A stretch of DNA of 64,000 nucleotides, taken from positions 326,699 through 390,698 of the forward strand of contig NW_023365723.1 of NCBI RefSeq assembly GCF_000003815.2, given 5' to 3'. Source of the DNA: Branchiostoma floridae. Taxonomy: Eukaryota; Chordata; Leptocardii; Amphioxiformes; Branchiostomatidae. The position numbers and the translations under genes are program-made. Under the pieces are notes generated by a model that did not search any database, had not been told where the DNA came from, and saw only the letters and a list, made by a program, of their open reading frames with translations. Positions 21,755 to 32,570 of the stretch are shown piece after piece (the first letter of the stretch is position 1; every line of letters starts with the position of its first letter).

Positions 21755-21945
21755 AAATCGGGAGTGCATCAAGTAGTGCAACTAAGACTGGAGTATGTAA
21801 AACCCGCTGGACTGAGCGTCACAATACCTATGTACCAGGTATATGTATTCCTTGTTGTAACAATGGAGATGATCGCCAATAGTCTCCATACTGACAAGAA
21901 CAGAGACACGTACAACCTCTTGCCGAAGATGAGGATATTCTGAAT
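21755..21945 (+). pseudogene. hAT-family transposase fragment
   Basis: VCKTRWTERHNTY is the L(C)xTRWxERHxx motif found near the C-terminal dimerisation part of hAT transposases related to ZMYM1 and THAP0-type proteins. One frameshift later the sequence goes on as MEMIANSLHTDKN, matching the (L)EMI....TDK that follows it in that family. Only about 60 codons remain. Confidence 0.6.
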
Positions 21946-22484
21946 GACAACTTGAACGCCGGTGTTGGCTGTGAGTGTCCTTGTCTGTGTGAGGCATGGT
22001 CTTGTTGGACATGTATAATCAAGAGATGACGATGACATAGTTTGGTATTGTGCAAAATGTGTTAAAGGTCGAGCGATTTCTGAAAAAAAAATCCATTCGT
22101 ATTCATTGCTATATATTGAAAAATCGCATGTACCATGTGCATGTTGTATGCAATACATATTAAAAATTATTTCTATCTGTATCTCGTGGGAAAATTTTGT
22201 ACTAAGTTCATGATTGTGCATTATTTACTCAATGCTGTTGCTGAAGTCATACTAATTGTAAGTTCTGATTACACCTATCTGTAGGTCGTATTTGGTGATT
22301 AGGGCAACCTGTAAGAAAATAAGGGGGTCCTGGATATTGACACAGAGGAGAGCAACAAGCCGTTGGCAAAAGTTAGTATTGTAATGTAATATGGGTGAAG
22401 CTTTAGTATTGTACTGTAATATGTTTCCTAACCAATATTCCCAGACACAAAACACCTACTGCCGATCCTGGAGAAATCGAATCG

Positions 22485-22660
22485 AGGGTTCACATGAGTG
22501 ACGGTAAAAAAACGTGCCCCATATTTTTAATATCTTTCAACAGTATGATAGATAAGAAACGGGACAGATTACAGGGGTCTCGCAGGGGCTGGTTAAAAGT
22601 ATTTACGTACAGTGTGTGAAGCAGTGAGAGCTGAAATAACAAGTCCGCTGAAATAAGCGA
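22485..22660 (+). pseudogene. RAG1-like fragment B, 5' part
   Basis: The DNA aligns with 9110-9265 of fragment A. It reads RVHMSDGKK, then MIDKKRDRLQG against MIDEKWDRTQG, keeping the aspartate (GAT 22551-22553) that matches mouse RAG1 D708. The zinc CxxC is lost: one cysteine is disrupted by a frameshift, after which VCEAVRAE resumes. It lies upstream of, and in line with, 23140-23650, so both are probably one decayed gene. Confidence 0.65.
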
Positions 22661-22974
22661 GCATGATAAATATGAATCTTTGGTGTAAAATGATTGCAAA
22701 GGATACCATTACATACGTGTCTTGACTACGGTTACAAAGGCGAGGTAGGAAATTTGACGAACATGCTTCGTGACGTTAGAACGCGCAACCTAAGGTTTTG
22801 AAGCTAGCTCTGAAGCAATGTTTTGGCGAGATATCATAGCTTAAGGAATCACAGTGGAGACTCATGACTAGTAACGTGATTATATCTAGAATCTTAGAAG
22901 TAATGAACTGTTCTTCTCTCAATGTTTAACCCGCTAGAAAGTATCTTCTACTCTTAGTCAGCTTTTGTAACTCA

Positions 22975-23018
22975 GTTACTAAGACTATGTAACATGGTTA
23001 CTAAGACTATGTAACATG
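22975..23018. repeat. 22-bp tandem duplication
   Basis: Two copies of a 22-bp unit starting GTTACTAAGACTATG lie end to end between the two parts of RAG1-like fragment B. Confidence 0.85.
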
Positions 23019-23139
23019 GAACAAAAATAGGTCTGCGTTTTCTGTACAAGGCTTATGTCAAGATTGTGAAGAAAGGGAGTTGGGAAAGGGATTGCATGAA
23101 ATACAAGTATAATTCAGTAATAATTGTAGAAACTGACAA

Positions 23140-23650
23140 ACCGATGCCTGGAAACAATGCTCGTTAGTTATTTGCTGAACAGAATGAAGAACATGCCATG
23201 TATCATCTTGCACCTGACATTCGAGGAAGAATAGCATCTATTCTAGCCAAGTTCAGATTGCTGCGGCGAGTTTACAGGGCGACTCTCCCTCTGGAGACCT
23301 GTGCAGAAGATGTTACTCAGTATTTTTAAAAAAACTGCAGTTTAAATGGGTCAGCTTTTGACGTCACAGTTTTCATATTGCAGAATTACAAATTATATGC
23401 ACAAAGTGATAGAAAATGTGCAGGAACTGTTGCAGAAGCCAGATGGTCCTCACGGAATTGGGGGCTGTCTGGAGAAGGTAACGAGGCTGGTAATAAACTA
23501 TTTACAAAGTTTATGGAATCCACTGCTTCTACTGGTAATGTGAGGGATGGACTGAGAGATATGCTGAAGACTCACTGGTTATATTCCAGCAAGGCTCTGA
23601 TAAGATTGGCTCCTGCTGCTGTAAAGAAACAGGTCTGGGGCATTTGTCAT
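23140..23650 (+). pseudogene. RAG1-like fragment B, 3' part with catalytic Glu
   Basis: In order: KPMPGNNAR(stop)LFAEQNEEH, LAPDIRGRIASILAKFRLL, RRVYRATLPLETCAEDVTQY and F, matching RAG1 KPIMRMNGNFARKL...LIPSEERHEAL...PVWRSS...ESLCQYSF. A probable intron (acceptor TATTGCAG at 23383) is followed by ITNYMHKVIENV, against RAG1 ITNYFHKTLAHV: the first zinc histidine is kept (CAC 23400-23402), the second is N. After one frameshift GEGNEAGNKLFTKFM aligns with SEGNESGNKLFRRFRK, so the catalytic glutamate (mouse E962) is present (GAG 23483-23485). LKTHWLYSSKALIRL then matches LKHHWLYTSKYLQKF. Stop codon, frameshift and lost histidine make it a pseudogene. Confidence 0.85.
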
Positions 23651-23719
23651 GTTAACGACCATGATCTTGCAACGCACGTACTGGCTTGTATGGTGAGCGG
23701 GTTTCGATAACCTGGAATT

Positions 23720-24800
23720 CATGTTTGCTTACCTGCTACATACGCTCCTGGCGAATGCACATCTAGGAGTGATGGTGTTTCCCTGCCAACTTCTACTGGC
23801 AGAGTTGCCAGCACATACTAGTGCATCATGCATCCTCAGGAAGCTTATGGATCTCGGCGTGGCCGGTCCACTACACATTACCTTACGCGCTTCCACATGT
23901 CGCACACCTGGTGGTAAGTTCTCATCCAAAACACTAAACCCTGTATCATTAATCTTTTCAGCAGCTCAGGCCTGGATCGACTTAGAGAAACACACGCTAT
24001 TCGCCCAGAGACAGGCCTTCGCTCAGAGTACGCAGGCAAATTTTGGCTTGTGAGGACAAGGAGGGAGCTAAAGAAGCTTTTCAGGAATGTCCTACCATAT
24101 CTACAAAAGCTTGCAAGGGGAGAAAATTATTCTCTTGAAGGTCAAACACTGCTTTATTGGGTAGACTTATCTAAATGTCTGTAATCGTTGAATCTAATGA
24201 CACTATTTGTTTATTGTCAGGCTCGATGGCCGAGCAAAATGGAAGAGAAGATAAAAGGTAGCGTCCATTGTCCAGCTGACTAGTCTCACTATAGATCAAG
24301 TGAAGGTATCACAAGCGGATAATATAAGATGCTGTACTCAACTCTAATACTTAGCCTAATACTGGTTTAATCACGCTTCAATACGACCCGAGCCAAACAT
24401 TGCTGGCCTCTGCGGGGAGGGTTCAGTTACAGCCCCTGCAGCAGAGTTTGTGTTACACCGACTTGAACTCCCGCTCACCAAAAGTTAAACACTGCAAAAG
24501 GGAAAAACACAAAGAAAGGAAAAGACATCTCAACCCACAACGAATAAAACCAGTAGTATTGACAAAGGCCAGAGATGAGGAAGCAAGGGATGAAATCGTC
24601 ATCATTGACGGCGCAAGACTGAAACTCGTATAGAAACAGTGCAAGCATTCTTGCAGAAACCAACAGATGCAAACCAGGTACAGTACAATCAATCATGTAC
24701 ATAACATCGGACTGGCATTTTTTTCTCCCTTGAGGGGTGTGGGTGCCTCACTGTGCCATTTTCCTTATATGTGCTCAATAAGTGCTTTCAGATCCTGGAG
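23720..24800. other. no certain gene; short coding-like patches
   Basis: Around 23960-24110 a frame reads LRSEYAGKFWLVRTRRELKK after an acceptor TTTTCAG; part of this DNA recurs at 25637. A second patch at 24780-24897 (LEAMRQVDGRTDKMQPRRDA) lies between CAG and GTGAGC. Neither is recognised. Confidence 0.3.
24047..24120 (+). repeat. short dispersed repeat, copy 1
   Basis: TGTGAGGACAAGGAG, AGCTAAAGAAGCTTTT and ATCTACAAAAGCTTGCA recur in the same order at 25637-25705, 1.6 kb downstream on the same strand. Confidence 0.75.
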
Positions 24801-24899
24801 GCGATGAGGCAGGTGGACGGAAGGACGGACAAAATGCAGCCTCGCCGAGATGCTGGCTGTGGTAGTGTCAGATTTCCTACCAACATCCTACCGAAGGTG

Positions 24900-26380
24900 A
24901 GCTAAAGCTGCTGCCAAAAATATTGCTTATTTGCAGAAAAAGGTGATGTCCAACTAGATCCTTATGTTAATAATGCTACTACATTTATCACACTACTCAA
25001 GTAAACAATGATACACCTTTGCCACTGACAGTATATGCAAGTCAAGACTGTGTACTCACAGCCAGCAGTCAGAACTGTCCCCCAAGCCAGAAATGGTCAG
25101 AGCTTTTTTCGCAAGCGAGCAGCAGTCAAGACCATGTCCTCACAGCCAGTCAGCAATTCTTTCTTTATTTATTTAACTACATTGCAGAATGATTTGACAA
25201 AAAGACAAAATATTGTGACTTATTGCATCCACATATCAATGGTCAACATTTTTGTGTACCAGATGCGAGAACATCCTCATCATTTTTATGTGCCAAGAAT
25301 CCCAGCTTTCTTTTGAGACTTCAGTGATGTTAAAAATGATACAGGTTGTTTAAAAAAATGTCATAATGCCAACACTTCGTCCAGATGTGCAATTCTTGCA
25401 GAAAGAGCAGTTTGCCTTATCCCATTCCAAACTATCGACAGGGTAAGATTGTTGTATTGACATGTGATCTTTTCTTTAGGAGTGTTGCATTGACATGTTA
25501 AGTTTGAAATTGTTATATTGACTTGTTTACATTAAGACTATTGACATGTGGCATGTAGGTTAAGATTGTTGTATTGATATGTGGTGTGATATTGATATGT
25601 GATACGAAATTGGTCTAATTGACTTAATGTTTGGGGCTTGTGAGGACAAGGAGCTAAAGAAGCTTTTAAGGAATGTCCTGCGATATCTACAAAAGCTTGC
25701 AGATTTGGCTAATATAATAGACACTTCATAACAAAAATGTGGAATAGGCAACGAAATTAGCTGTTCTGTGTATTGTACATATGTATCTAAGATATTCTTC
25801 TGTTGTAACCAGATAGTATATATTCGCGAAAAGAATGTCTTCAAAATAAATAAATCTCAAACAAGGAACACCATGAGAGGGAGGATCAAAACAACATCCT
25901 CAAAAGAATAGAAAAACACACCCGGGAAGGTGGACACATTGGTATACACAGATTTCAAGAAGCAATGGATAGCCTAGACATGACATGACCTATCCATATC
26001 TTTCCTATGCTAAAAAGCTTCTGTCCCAAGTGGCAGTTCTTTCTAATTAAAGGCTACGAAGACTAGGAAAAGTATGTTGAAATAATAGCCGACTGCCAGG
26101 AACAGCCCCACAACGGACGTCTGTCTCTCGGGATGCGGTGGAACATTCAACCGGAAATTCTTCCACACCATATTCCAACCAAAGATCGCCTTGCTCGACC
26201 AACCAATCCACTGTCTTGACATTCTCCAGCGTCGCGTGCGACAACACAGTGTCGGTACATGTCATAAACGTACGTCTCGGTACGCTCGACAGACACCTTC
26301 ATGCAGTCATGTGCGAGGGCAAGACACGACACTTCAACACACCACATCCCGGAGGCCATGTCCTTCTTTACCAGGATCAA
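24900..26380. other. no gene recognised
   Basis: AT-rich sequence. A patch at 25440-25610 repeats an imperfect GTTGTATTGACATGTG motif several times. The second copy of the short repeat above is at 25637-25705. No exon or RNA gene is supported. Confidence 0.4.
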
Positions 26381-27269
26381 GAGCAAAAGAAATGAAACAT
26401 TTGTGGCCTTGACATCCAGCAAACACATCTACCTTAGTTGAACCAGCCCCCACTGAGCCAGAGGCACAGTCCCCGAAGTCTGGGTTTCCAAGAGGCTGGA
26501 CAACTGTAATAACAGACCTGGCTAACAACCCCTGAGTACGCTGGATGTCCTGCCATTACCTATAATTTTGCTCTATGCTATGTTTGAATTTAAGTGTAAA
26601 GAAGAGTAATTGCAGCCGCTGGTTTTGATCTCATGAACTAAGAGGCTGGTAGCTTTTGTGACAGTATCCTGCTCTGGGTATTGATGTGATTGTAACACTT
26701 GTTAAGTTGTAAGGAGATCACCACACCCATGTGACATGCTGAACACCTCTGGGATGATCTGTGGGGGAAAAATACAAAACTTTAGCAGACGTGGCAGTAG
26801 AACTAGAAACAATTTTTTGGGTACATGTTAGGATACAGGTCCGGCCTCCGGTACATGTGCCTTTTCATTTAAATATTATAATGCAATTGCATACAATTTC
26901 CTTTAACACTGACCAAGGCGTTTAATTTAACTTTAAACAACATAATTCAGTGAACACAACGAAGCGTGACCCGACCACGCCACCCCGGTGCTTTGTTCTT
27001 AAGAAAACGGACTTTTACTCGTAAAATAACAACAATAACAAAATGTCGTCCACAGCCTCCCAGTTCCAAGCGAAAGCCAACAATGATTACATCACACCGG
27101 CCACATTTTAAAGTTAAACGCCAGAAAATTTCCCCCACATACGGCTGTCAATACACAACAACAGTGACTACTAGTATTTCCCTCGCCAGTATTATTTTTG
27201 GAGCTTCCAGCTGTAATGTTTTAAACTAACCACCGAACCAGCTATATATACTACAAGACGTCAGCGAAG

Positions 27270-29983
27270 GTTTCATTTAAACCCAATGCCCAATATGGAA
27301 TCCTCTCCAGAGGTTTCATAGAACTAGTTAATGATTTTGGTTTAACACAGGTGGTCAAACAACCGACCCGTATAAACAACATCCTCGACATATTTTTGAC
27401 TATTAGCCCATCGCTAATAGACAATTGTTCCATGCTACCTGGGATTGGCGACCACGACGGCATTCCTTTAGTAACAGCTAATGTAAATGCAACCAGATCA
27501 AAACAAAAACCCCGTATAACAAACCTATGGAACAAAGCCGACGAAACTGCAATCAAGGCTGAACTTAAAGACTACAGCAACTCGATAACCAACAGGAACA
27601 ACAGCAAATTCACTGTAGATGAACTCTACGATGAATTCATTGACAAGATTAAATCTGTAATGGATAAATATGTCCCTACCAAGGCTATAAAGAGCAAACA
27701 TACATCAGGCCACACCAATTTAATTTCTTGGTTCACGGATTCGCTCGCTCCTATTTTTTGGAAAAAAAAATAAAAATAAAAATTACCATTCAGCAAATTT
27801 TCACCATTACTGAAACCATTCACCAACTTTCTGGTGTAGCAAATTGGCCTTTATATTATAAGCTCCTTAAAGTGTGGGTACAGGTGCTGTTACTGTACAA
27901 TGATAGTGTTTTTGTACTTTTTTCAAGCTGAAAACTTTTTTTCTTTATGTTTTGGATTAGCCGTTACCTTTAGCCCAACCATTTTACAATTTTTATTTTT
28001 ATTTTTATTTCGCCCTTTCGCTCCATATTTTTTATGAAAAAATCCGTGAACCAAGAAATTAAATTGGTGTGGCCTCACCTTGGATTAACAACAAAGTGAG
28101 GAGATTACAGAAAAAGAAACAAAGAGCCTATAATTCTTATCGTAATAACCCAAATGAAACCACTCGAAACAAGTACCACTCCGTCCGCAAACTTACTAAA
28201 AAAACAACAAGACAAACTTACCGTAAATATGTAAACTCCATCTGCACAGATTCCCCAAAAAAGTTCTGGTCCCATATTAAACACTTGAAAAACGAAGAAA
28301 CTGGTATCCCTAGTCTAAAATGCAATGGCAAACTCGAGTCAGACAATAAAACCAAAGCCGACATTCTAAATTCTCAATTTAGCTCAGTATTCACCAAAGA
28401 AAAAGACCAACTCCCTAACTTACCCTCTAGCAACACCCCTGCTATGCCTCACCTGAACATAACCACCAATGGTATCACTAAACTCCTAAAAGACTTGAAC
28501 CCTCATAAAGCTAGCGGCCCTGATGGCATCCCAGCAAGAATACTTAAACTGGCAGCTGAAGAAATTGCCCCTGCCCTTACTATTATATGCCAAAAATCAC
28601 TAGAGTCAGGCCAAATACCATATCCATGGCTCCAGGCTAATATTACACCTATCTTCAAAAAAGGCGATAAATCTGACCCCTCCAATTACCGCCCAGTGTC
28701 TCTCACCTGTGTTTGCAGTAAGATTATGGAACACATAATCCACTCACAGATTATGAATCACTTTGACAAACACTCCATACTAATAAACAATCAACACGGG
28801 TTCCGCAAGAAAAGGTCATGTGAAACACAACTCATTTTGACAACAAATGACTTAGCTACTACTCTGGACACCAGATCCCAAACAGACATGATCATCACCG
28901 ACTTTGCTAAGGCATTCGATAAAGTGCCCCATAACCGACTCCTCATGAAGCTAAAAAAACTACGGTATTTCAGACCAACTACTTAAATGGATAACAAATT
29001 TTCTAACAAATCGTAAACAAAGGGTAGTGGTTGGGGGCGAACACTCTGAATGGTCAAATGTTGACTCTGGGGTACCACAAGGCACTGTCCTTGGCCCACT
29101 ACTATTCCTAATTTACATAAATGACTTAGCCGACGACCTAAATTCCAACATTAGACTCTTCGCAGATGACTGTGTCATCTACAGGGAAATCAAAAATGAC
29201 CAAGACCATTCATTGCTACAAGAAGACATTAATAGATTAGACAAATGGCAAGAGGACTGGCAAATGAAACTACATCCTGACAAATGTCATGTCATGAGGT
29301 TCACACATAAACGTAAACCCAAATTATATGATTATAGATTAGGTAACCACATTCTAACGGAAACCAGAAACCACAAGTACTTGGGTGTCACACTAAACAA
29401 CCAATTATCATGGTCCAACCACATAAACAACATTACATGCAAAGCAAACAAGACCCTTGGTTTCGTTAAGCGCAATTTATATGACTGCCCCAAAAAGATC
29501 AAACAAAAAGCCTACAGTAGCCTGGTTAGACCCCACCTTGAATATGCCTGTGCAGCTTGGGATCCTTATCACAAAGACCACATTGCCAAACTCGAGGCGG
29601 TCCAAAACAGAGCAGCCAGATTTGTTTCAAACGTCCCGAACTGTCCAAATTCTCAGACAAGCGTTTCTAAACTAGTTTCAGACCTGGGTTGGGATACTCT
29701 CAAAAACAGAAGAACAGCAAACAGACTCACCATCCTCCAAAAATCTAGATATGACCTCCTAGCCCTACCGGTCGATCATTACTTGCAGCTGAACCCTAGG
29801 CAATCCCGACACAATCATCCAAATTCATATAAACCCATTAAGACTAACAAAGACTGCCTCAAACATTCATTTTTCCCAAGAACTGCCACAGATTGGAATA
29901 CATTACCATACTCTACCACACTCCAAGCTAACCCCACTAAGTTTAAGGAAGAGGCATTACAACATCTAAGGAACAGCCAATAA
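27270..29983 (+). pseudogene. LINE ORF2: endonuclease end + reverse transcriptase
   Basis: The protein runs from the last endonuclease segment (FLTISPSLIDNCSML, GIGDHDGIPL, the SDH-type motif with G in place of S) through a basic linker (PWINNKVRRLQKKKQRAYNS) to the reverse transcriptase: KASGPDGIPARILK, ITPIFKKGDKSDPSNYRPVS, INNQHGFRKKRSCETQL, TDFAKAFDKVPH, SGVPQGTVLGPLLFLIYIND, the catalytic LFADDCVIY, and KYLGVTLNNQLSW. The C-terminal domain keeps LEYACAAWDPYH and VQNRAARFV, typical of CR1/Jockey-group LINEs. A MITE removes continuity after KHTS (27707) and is followed directly by PWINN (28078). A single-base frameshift near 28970 separates KAFDKVPHNRL from the SGVPQG half. Two substantial open frames (305 and 318 codons) remain, so decay is recent. 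Confidence 0.9.
27708..28074. mobile_element. Harbinger-type MITE, 367 bp, TSD TCA
   Basis: Perfect 34-bp inverted repeats start GGCCACACCAATTTAATT at both ends. The target triplet TCA is duplicated (27705-27707 and 28075-28077), and deleting the element plus one TCA restores the LINE reading frame KHTS-PWIN. The interior is A/T-rich with no coding capacity. The TIRs match those of the 1.39-kb element at 15139-16527, which has the duplication TAA. Confidence 0.93.
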
Positions 29984-30655
29984 CACAACAGCACTACGCC
30001 CTGTGTGGTTTGCCCCAACAAACTAGGGGTGTTGCACAGTACAAGAACAAGAAGGCAAAAGTGACCTAAAATACGAACTTCAATACGTCTAATCCACCCT
30101 ACCTTCTGTCACAATGGCCGCCCTGCACAGACTGAATTCCACACAGAACCAAAGGACTTCTCCCGTATCAGTGCGCATAAACATCTGGAATGCCTCCAGA
30201 CGTCAAATGAAAGACTTGCGCATAGCTTACGTCGTCAAAAATTACACAAAACAGAATAAAATAGTCAAGGAAGAACAAAACAGTCCAAGTTACTCGACAT
30301 ATTGATGTGACATTTCCTTTGTCGGCCGGACTACTTTCTGGCGGCGCGTGTGCATATTCCGTCTGGGGAGGGTATTCGGTGGAGGCTGGATGGTGACGTC
30401 CGAAGCGCATGGAGGCTCACTTGGGGTTTTTCAAAGTGCCGACACAGGTTTCTTTATGACAAAATCAAGCTGATTTCTACTGCTCGCTTATACTTTTTTA
30501 GTCCCTCCAGAACCCTATACCAACAAATCTTCCAAATGTTTCCTTATTAATAAGGTAAAGCCTTCTGAAAACAACAAAATGAAAGAATGTAAACTGTTAC
30601 TGTTTAATAATGTTGTCTGACAACTTCTACTTTTTTTATTGTTTCAGAGTGAAAA

Positions 30656-30836
30656 TGTGATGGTCCGTGTCAGCAGGGATGGGATCAAGACCAAAGGTGC
30701 CTTTTGGTTAGACCGACCAGTGTCATTCGCCATGTCAGGGGACATGTCCACCCCTATTGCACCAGAGGCGGGAAGGGCGCCGCTATCCCGACGTTTTCAG
30801 CTATGGAAAACCGGCTCCATTGGCAGTGGCACATGA
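30656..30836 (+). CDS. exon-like fragment; possible RAG1-like piece
   Basis: After an acceptor (TTGTTTCAG) the frame reads ENVMVRVSRDGIKTKG, then WLDRPVSFAMSGDMS and a stop after 60 codons. VRVSRDG...RPVSFAMS can be laid against the RAG1 segment with the first catalytic aspartate (FRVKESCDGMGD...AVRFSFTVM). The similarity is short and made by eye; it is equally possible that this is an unrelated repeat, because its end overlaps repeat V. Confidence 0.25.
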
Positions 30837-30950
30837 GTATGAGACTTCGGTAAGTGTTAAAAGCCAAACTAGGATCAGGCAAAACTCCACATTTCTCTTG
30901 CCTTGGTAAATAGTACACCACAGGATGCTGTGAGGCCAGAGAGAACTGCA
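30806..30950 (+). repeat. dispersed repeat V, copy 2
   Basis: Second copy of 4669-4815, same strand, with the same mini-exon signals CATTGGCAG and CTTCGGTAAGTGTT and the shared CACCACAGGATGCTGTGAGG. Confidence 0.6.
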
Positions 30951-31355
30951 ATATAAGAAATACCGCCACCTAAGCATGCACAGAAGTACAACACACCCGT
31001 TGACATGACCGACTTCAACAGCCCAGAGCTAGAGAGAGTCCCGAACCATGCCAATCAGTTGACCTTGACCAAGATGATATTACTCACACTGCACGGCTGA
31101 AGAATATGATTTGGATGATTGCTCTTTTTGTTATTTTAAGTATCCGAACTAAGTATCTTTCAAAGGTGCAACGTTGCCAGCTGTTCAAGTTATGGATCTG
31201 CCGTGTGCACTCAAGAGTGTAAGCAGCAGTCTCTGTTGAATCTTTTAAACACATGTATAAAAAGGAATGTCTTACCACTTAAAACTTTATTTTGATTTGT
31301 TTATACATCATTGATATGCAAATTCCATTCTCTACCTTATTTACTTTATTTACGC

Positions 31356-32228
31356 AAGAGCGCCACACCAAAGGTCTGTGGACAAAACAGCATTGGGTAT
31401 CCTCAAGACGAAGGTGCAGACTTGCTTTCCAGACTCAATGCTTTTACTGTACGGGGGCAACAGCGAAAATACGCCAGGTCCCACCTCTACTAACGCTGAT
31501 TTCTTCATGTGAACGATGAGATCTATGACTACGTCTACAAATGACGCTGAACAAGTGAACCATTTTTGTAGATGTATTTTTCCACAATGGACAAGATCCT
31601 TGTACCCATCAATGTCCCAAGTGGGAGTCACTGGTGTCCCTTCGAATTTTCTCTTAATAGTCTTATGACATCCAAACCATTACGAAGGTCTTCAGGATTC
31701 CGGACAACAAATCCAGCATATGACATGTATTAGTGACATGTATTAGTGACCACGCCTGGTTATGACATTGTGTGTTCAAGGCGGTTGTTCGTTGAGCTGC
31801 CAAGGAAGGAACGTTTGTGCCAAAGGATTCCCGCGAAAATTGGGAACATGAAACTACCGCCAATATGCGTGATACCAATCGAATCATGTCTGCTAATAGT
31901 GAATACAGTAATAAGGGTTCACATGAGTGACTTTGAGAGGCTTTAGGGATACATGTTCACATGCAAATTCTGAGTGACAACAAACAGCACAGTACTATTG
32001 AGGATGCCGCACGTGTATTTCTCAAGCGTAACATTGTGTGAAGAAAACTTTTGTGTTGATCCCATTCAATGACGAAGATGGGCGTTCTTGACAGGACAGC
32101 CTCCACGTGGCTCACAGTAACCGTTAGTGAATGCCCTGTCGTTGTGCGTAAGTTGTAAGTGGTGAACCAGCGAGGCCAAACTAAACGTTACTGTTCACGA
32201 GGGGTAACTGGCGCATACAGCCGTTTTG
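31356..32228 (+). repeat. block R, copy 1
   Basis: A block of about 0.85 kb matching 36031-37025 in the same orientation, from AAGAGCGCCACACCAAAGG to GCTGTTCACGAGGG. Its last ~230 bp also recur at 39704-39935. It contains the Ulp1-like fragment described separately. Copies differ by scattered substitutions and by a hairpin MITE present only in copy 2. Confidence 0.85.
31587..31660 (+). pseudogene. Ulp1-like (C48) protease fragment, copy 1
   Basis: MDKILVPINVPSGSHWCPFE has the hydrophobic strand, VP(I/V)NV and catalytic-histidine SHW of Ulp1/SENP cysteine proteases, which process or remove SUMO. Some large animal and plant transposons carry such a domain. The aspartate and the Q...DCG cysteine motif are not seen in a continuous frame. 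Similar to copy 2 at 36268. Confidence 0.4.
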
Positions 32229-32327
32229 TGCGTGGACAAAACATTTGCCAGACGTGTGCAGATGTGACAGCAACAGTTTTTAAGTGCCATTAGTACACTT
32301 ATTAGAAAAAGAGAGGAGCACATATGC

Positions 32328-32570
32328 TTGCGATTCACATACCGTTGCGCAGTAATGAAGTTGTTCGCAGAGAATCTGAAGAAGTGCAAAGATGAGTTGC
32401 AGAAGAGTAAATCAGAGGAAGACAAGAGTGGCATCCATGCCCTTTTCTGCACTGCTCACTACCTGCTTGGTTTGAGCCACCATGCCTTTCGGGACTGTAC
32501 AATGGGAGGTACTGGGCATATCCATCCGCTACTAGACTGCACTGGTAAGCTCTACCGCTGCACCAAATAA
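32328..32570 (+). CDS. exon-like open frame, unidentified
   Basis: The frame reads MKLFAENLKKCKDELQKSKS, GIHALFCTAHYLLGLSHHAF and a C-terminal cysteine. The middle (ALFC.AH.LLGLS) looks like a buried helix of a transposase-type protein, and a helix-rich N-terminus precedes it. I cannot name the family. No stop for 80 codons. Confidence 0.3.
   Translation: MRFTYRCAVMKLFAENLKKCKDELQKSKSEEDKSGIHALFCTAHYLLGLSHHAFRDCTMGGTGHIHPLLDCTGKLYRCTK

Larger units (their letters stand above)
27259..30039 (+). mobile_element. CR1-like LINE, 5'-truncated
   Basis: A non-LTR retrotransposon inserted in the E1 repeat. A possible 7-bp duplication TACAAGA stands at 27252-27258 and 30040-30046. The 5' end starts within the endonuclease C-terminal part, so it is truncated as most LINE copies are. 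There is no long A tail, in keeping with the CR1/L2 group. The ORF is hit by one frameshift near 28970 and by a MITE at 27708. The host repeat at 11745 shows the empty site. Confidence 0.85.
26385..30440 (+). mobile_element. repeat unit E1, middle copy (split by LINE)
   Basis: The sequence matches 11745-13010 in the same orientation up to about 27245 and resumes at about 30065, ending near 30442 (GTGCCG). Shared landmarks: TGGCCTTGACATCCAGCAAA, GAGGCACAGTCCCCGAAGTC, CCACGCCACCCCGGT, ATGGCCGCCCTGCAC, TCGGTGGAGGCTG. Unlike the left and right copies it has no Harbinger transposase after it, so the unit ends here or was truncated. Confidence 0.75.

Noticed and set aside
31900-31946. IRVHMSDFER at the end of block R taken as RAG1-like
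   Set aside because: Only about 17 bases (GGGTTCACATGAGTGAC) are shared with fragment B and the reading stops at once; no MID-EK motif follows.
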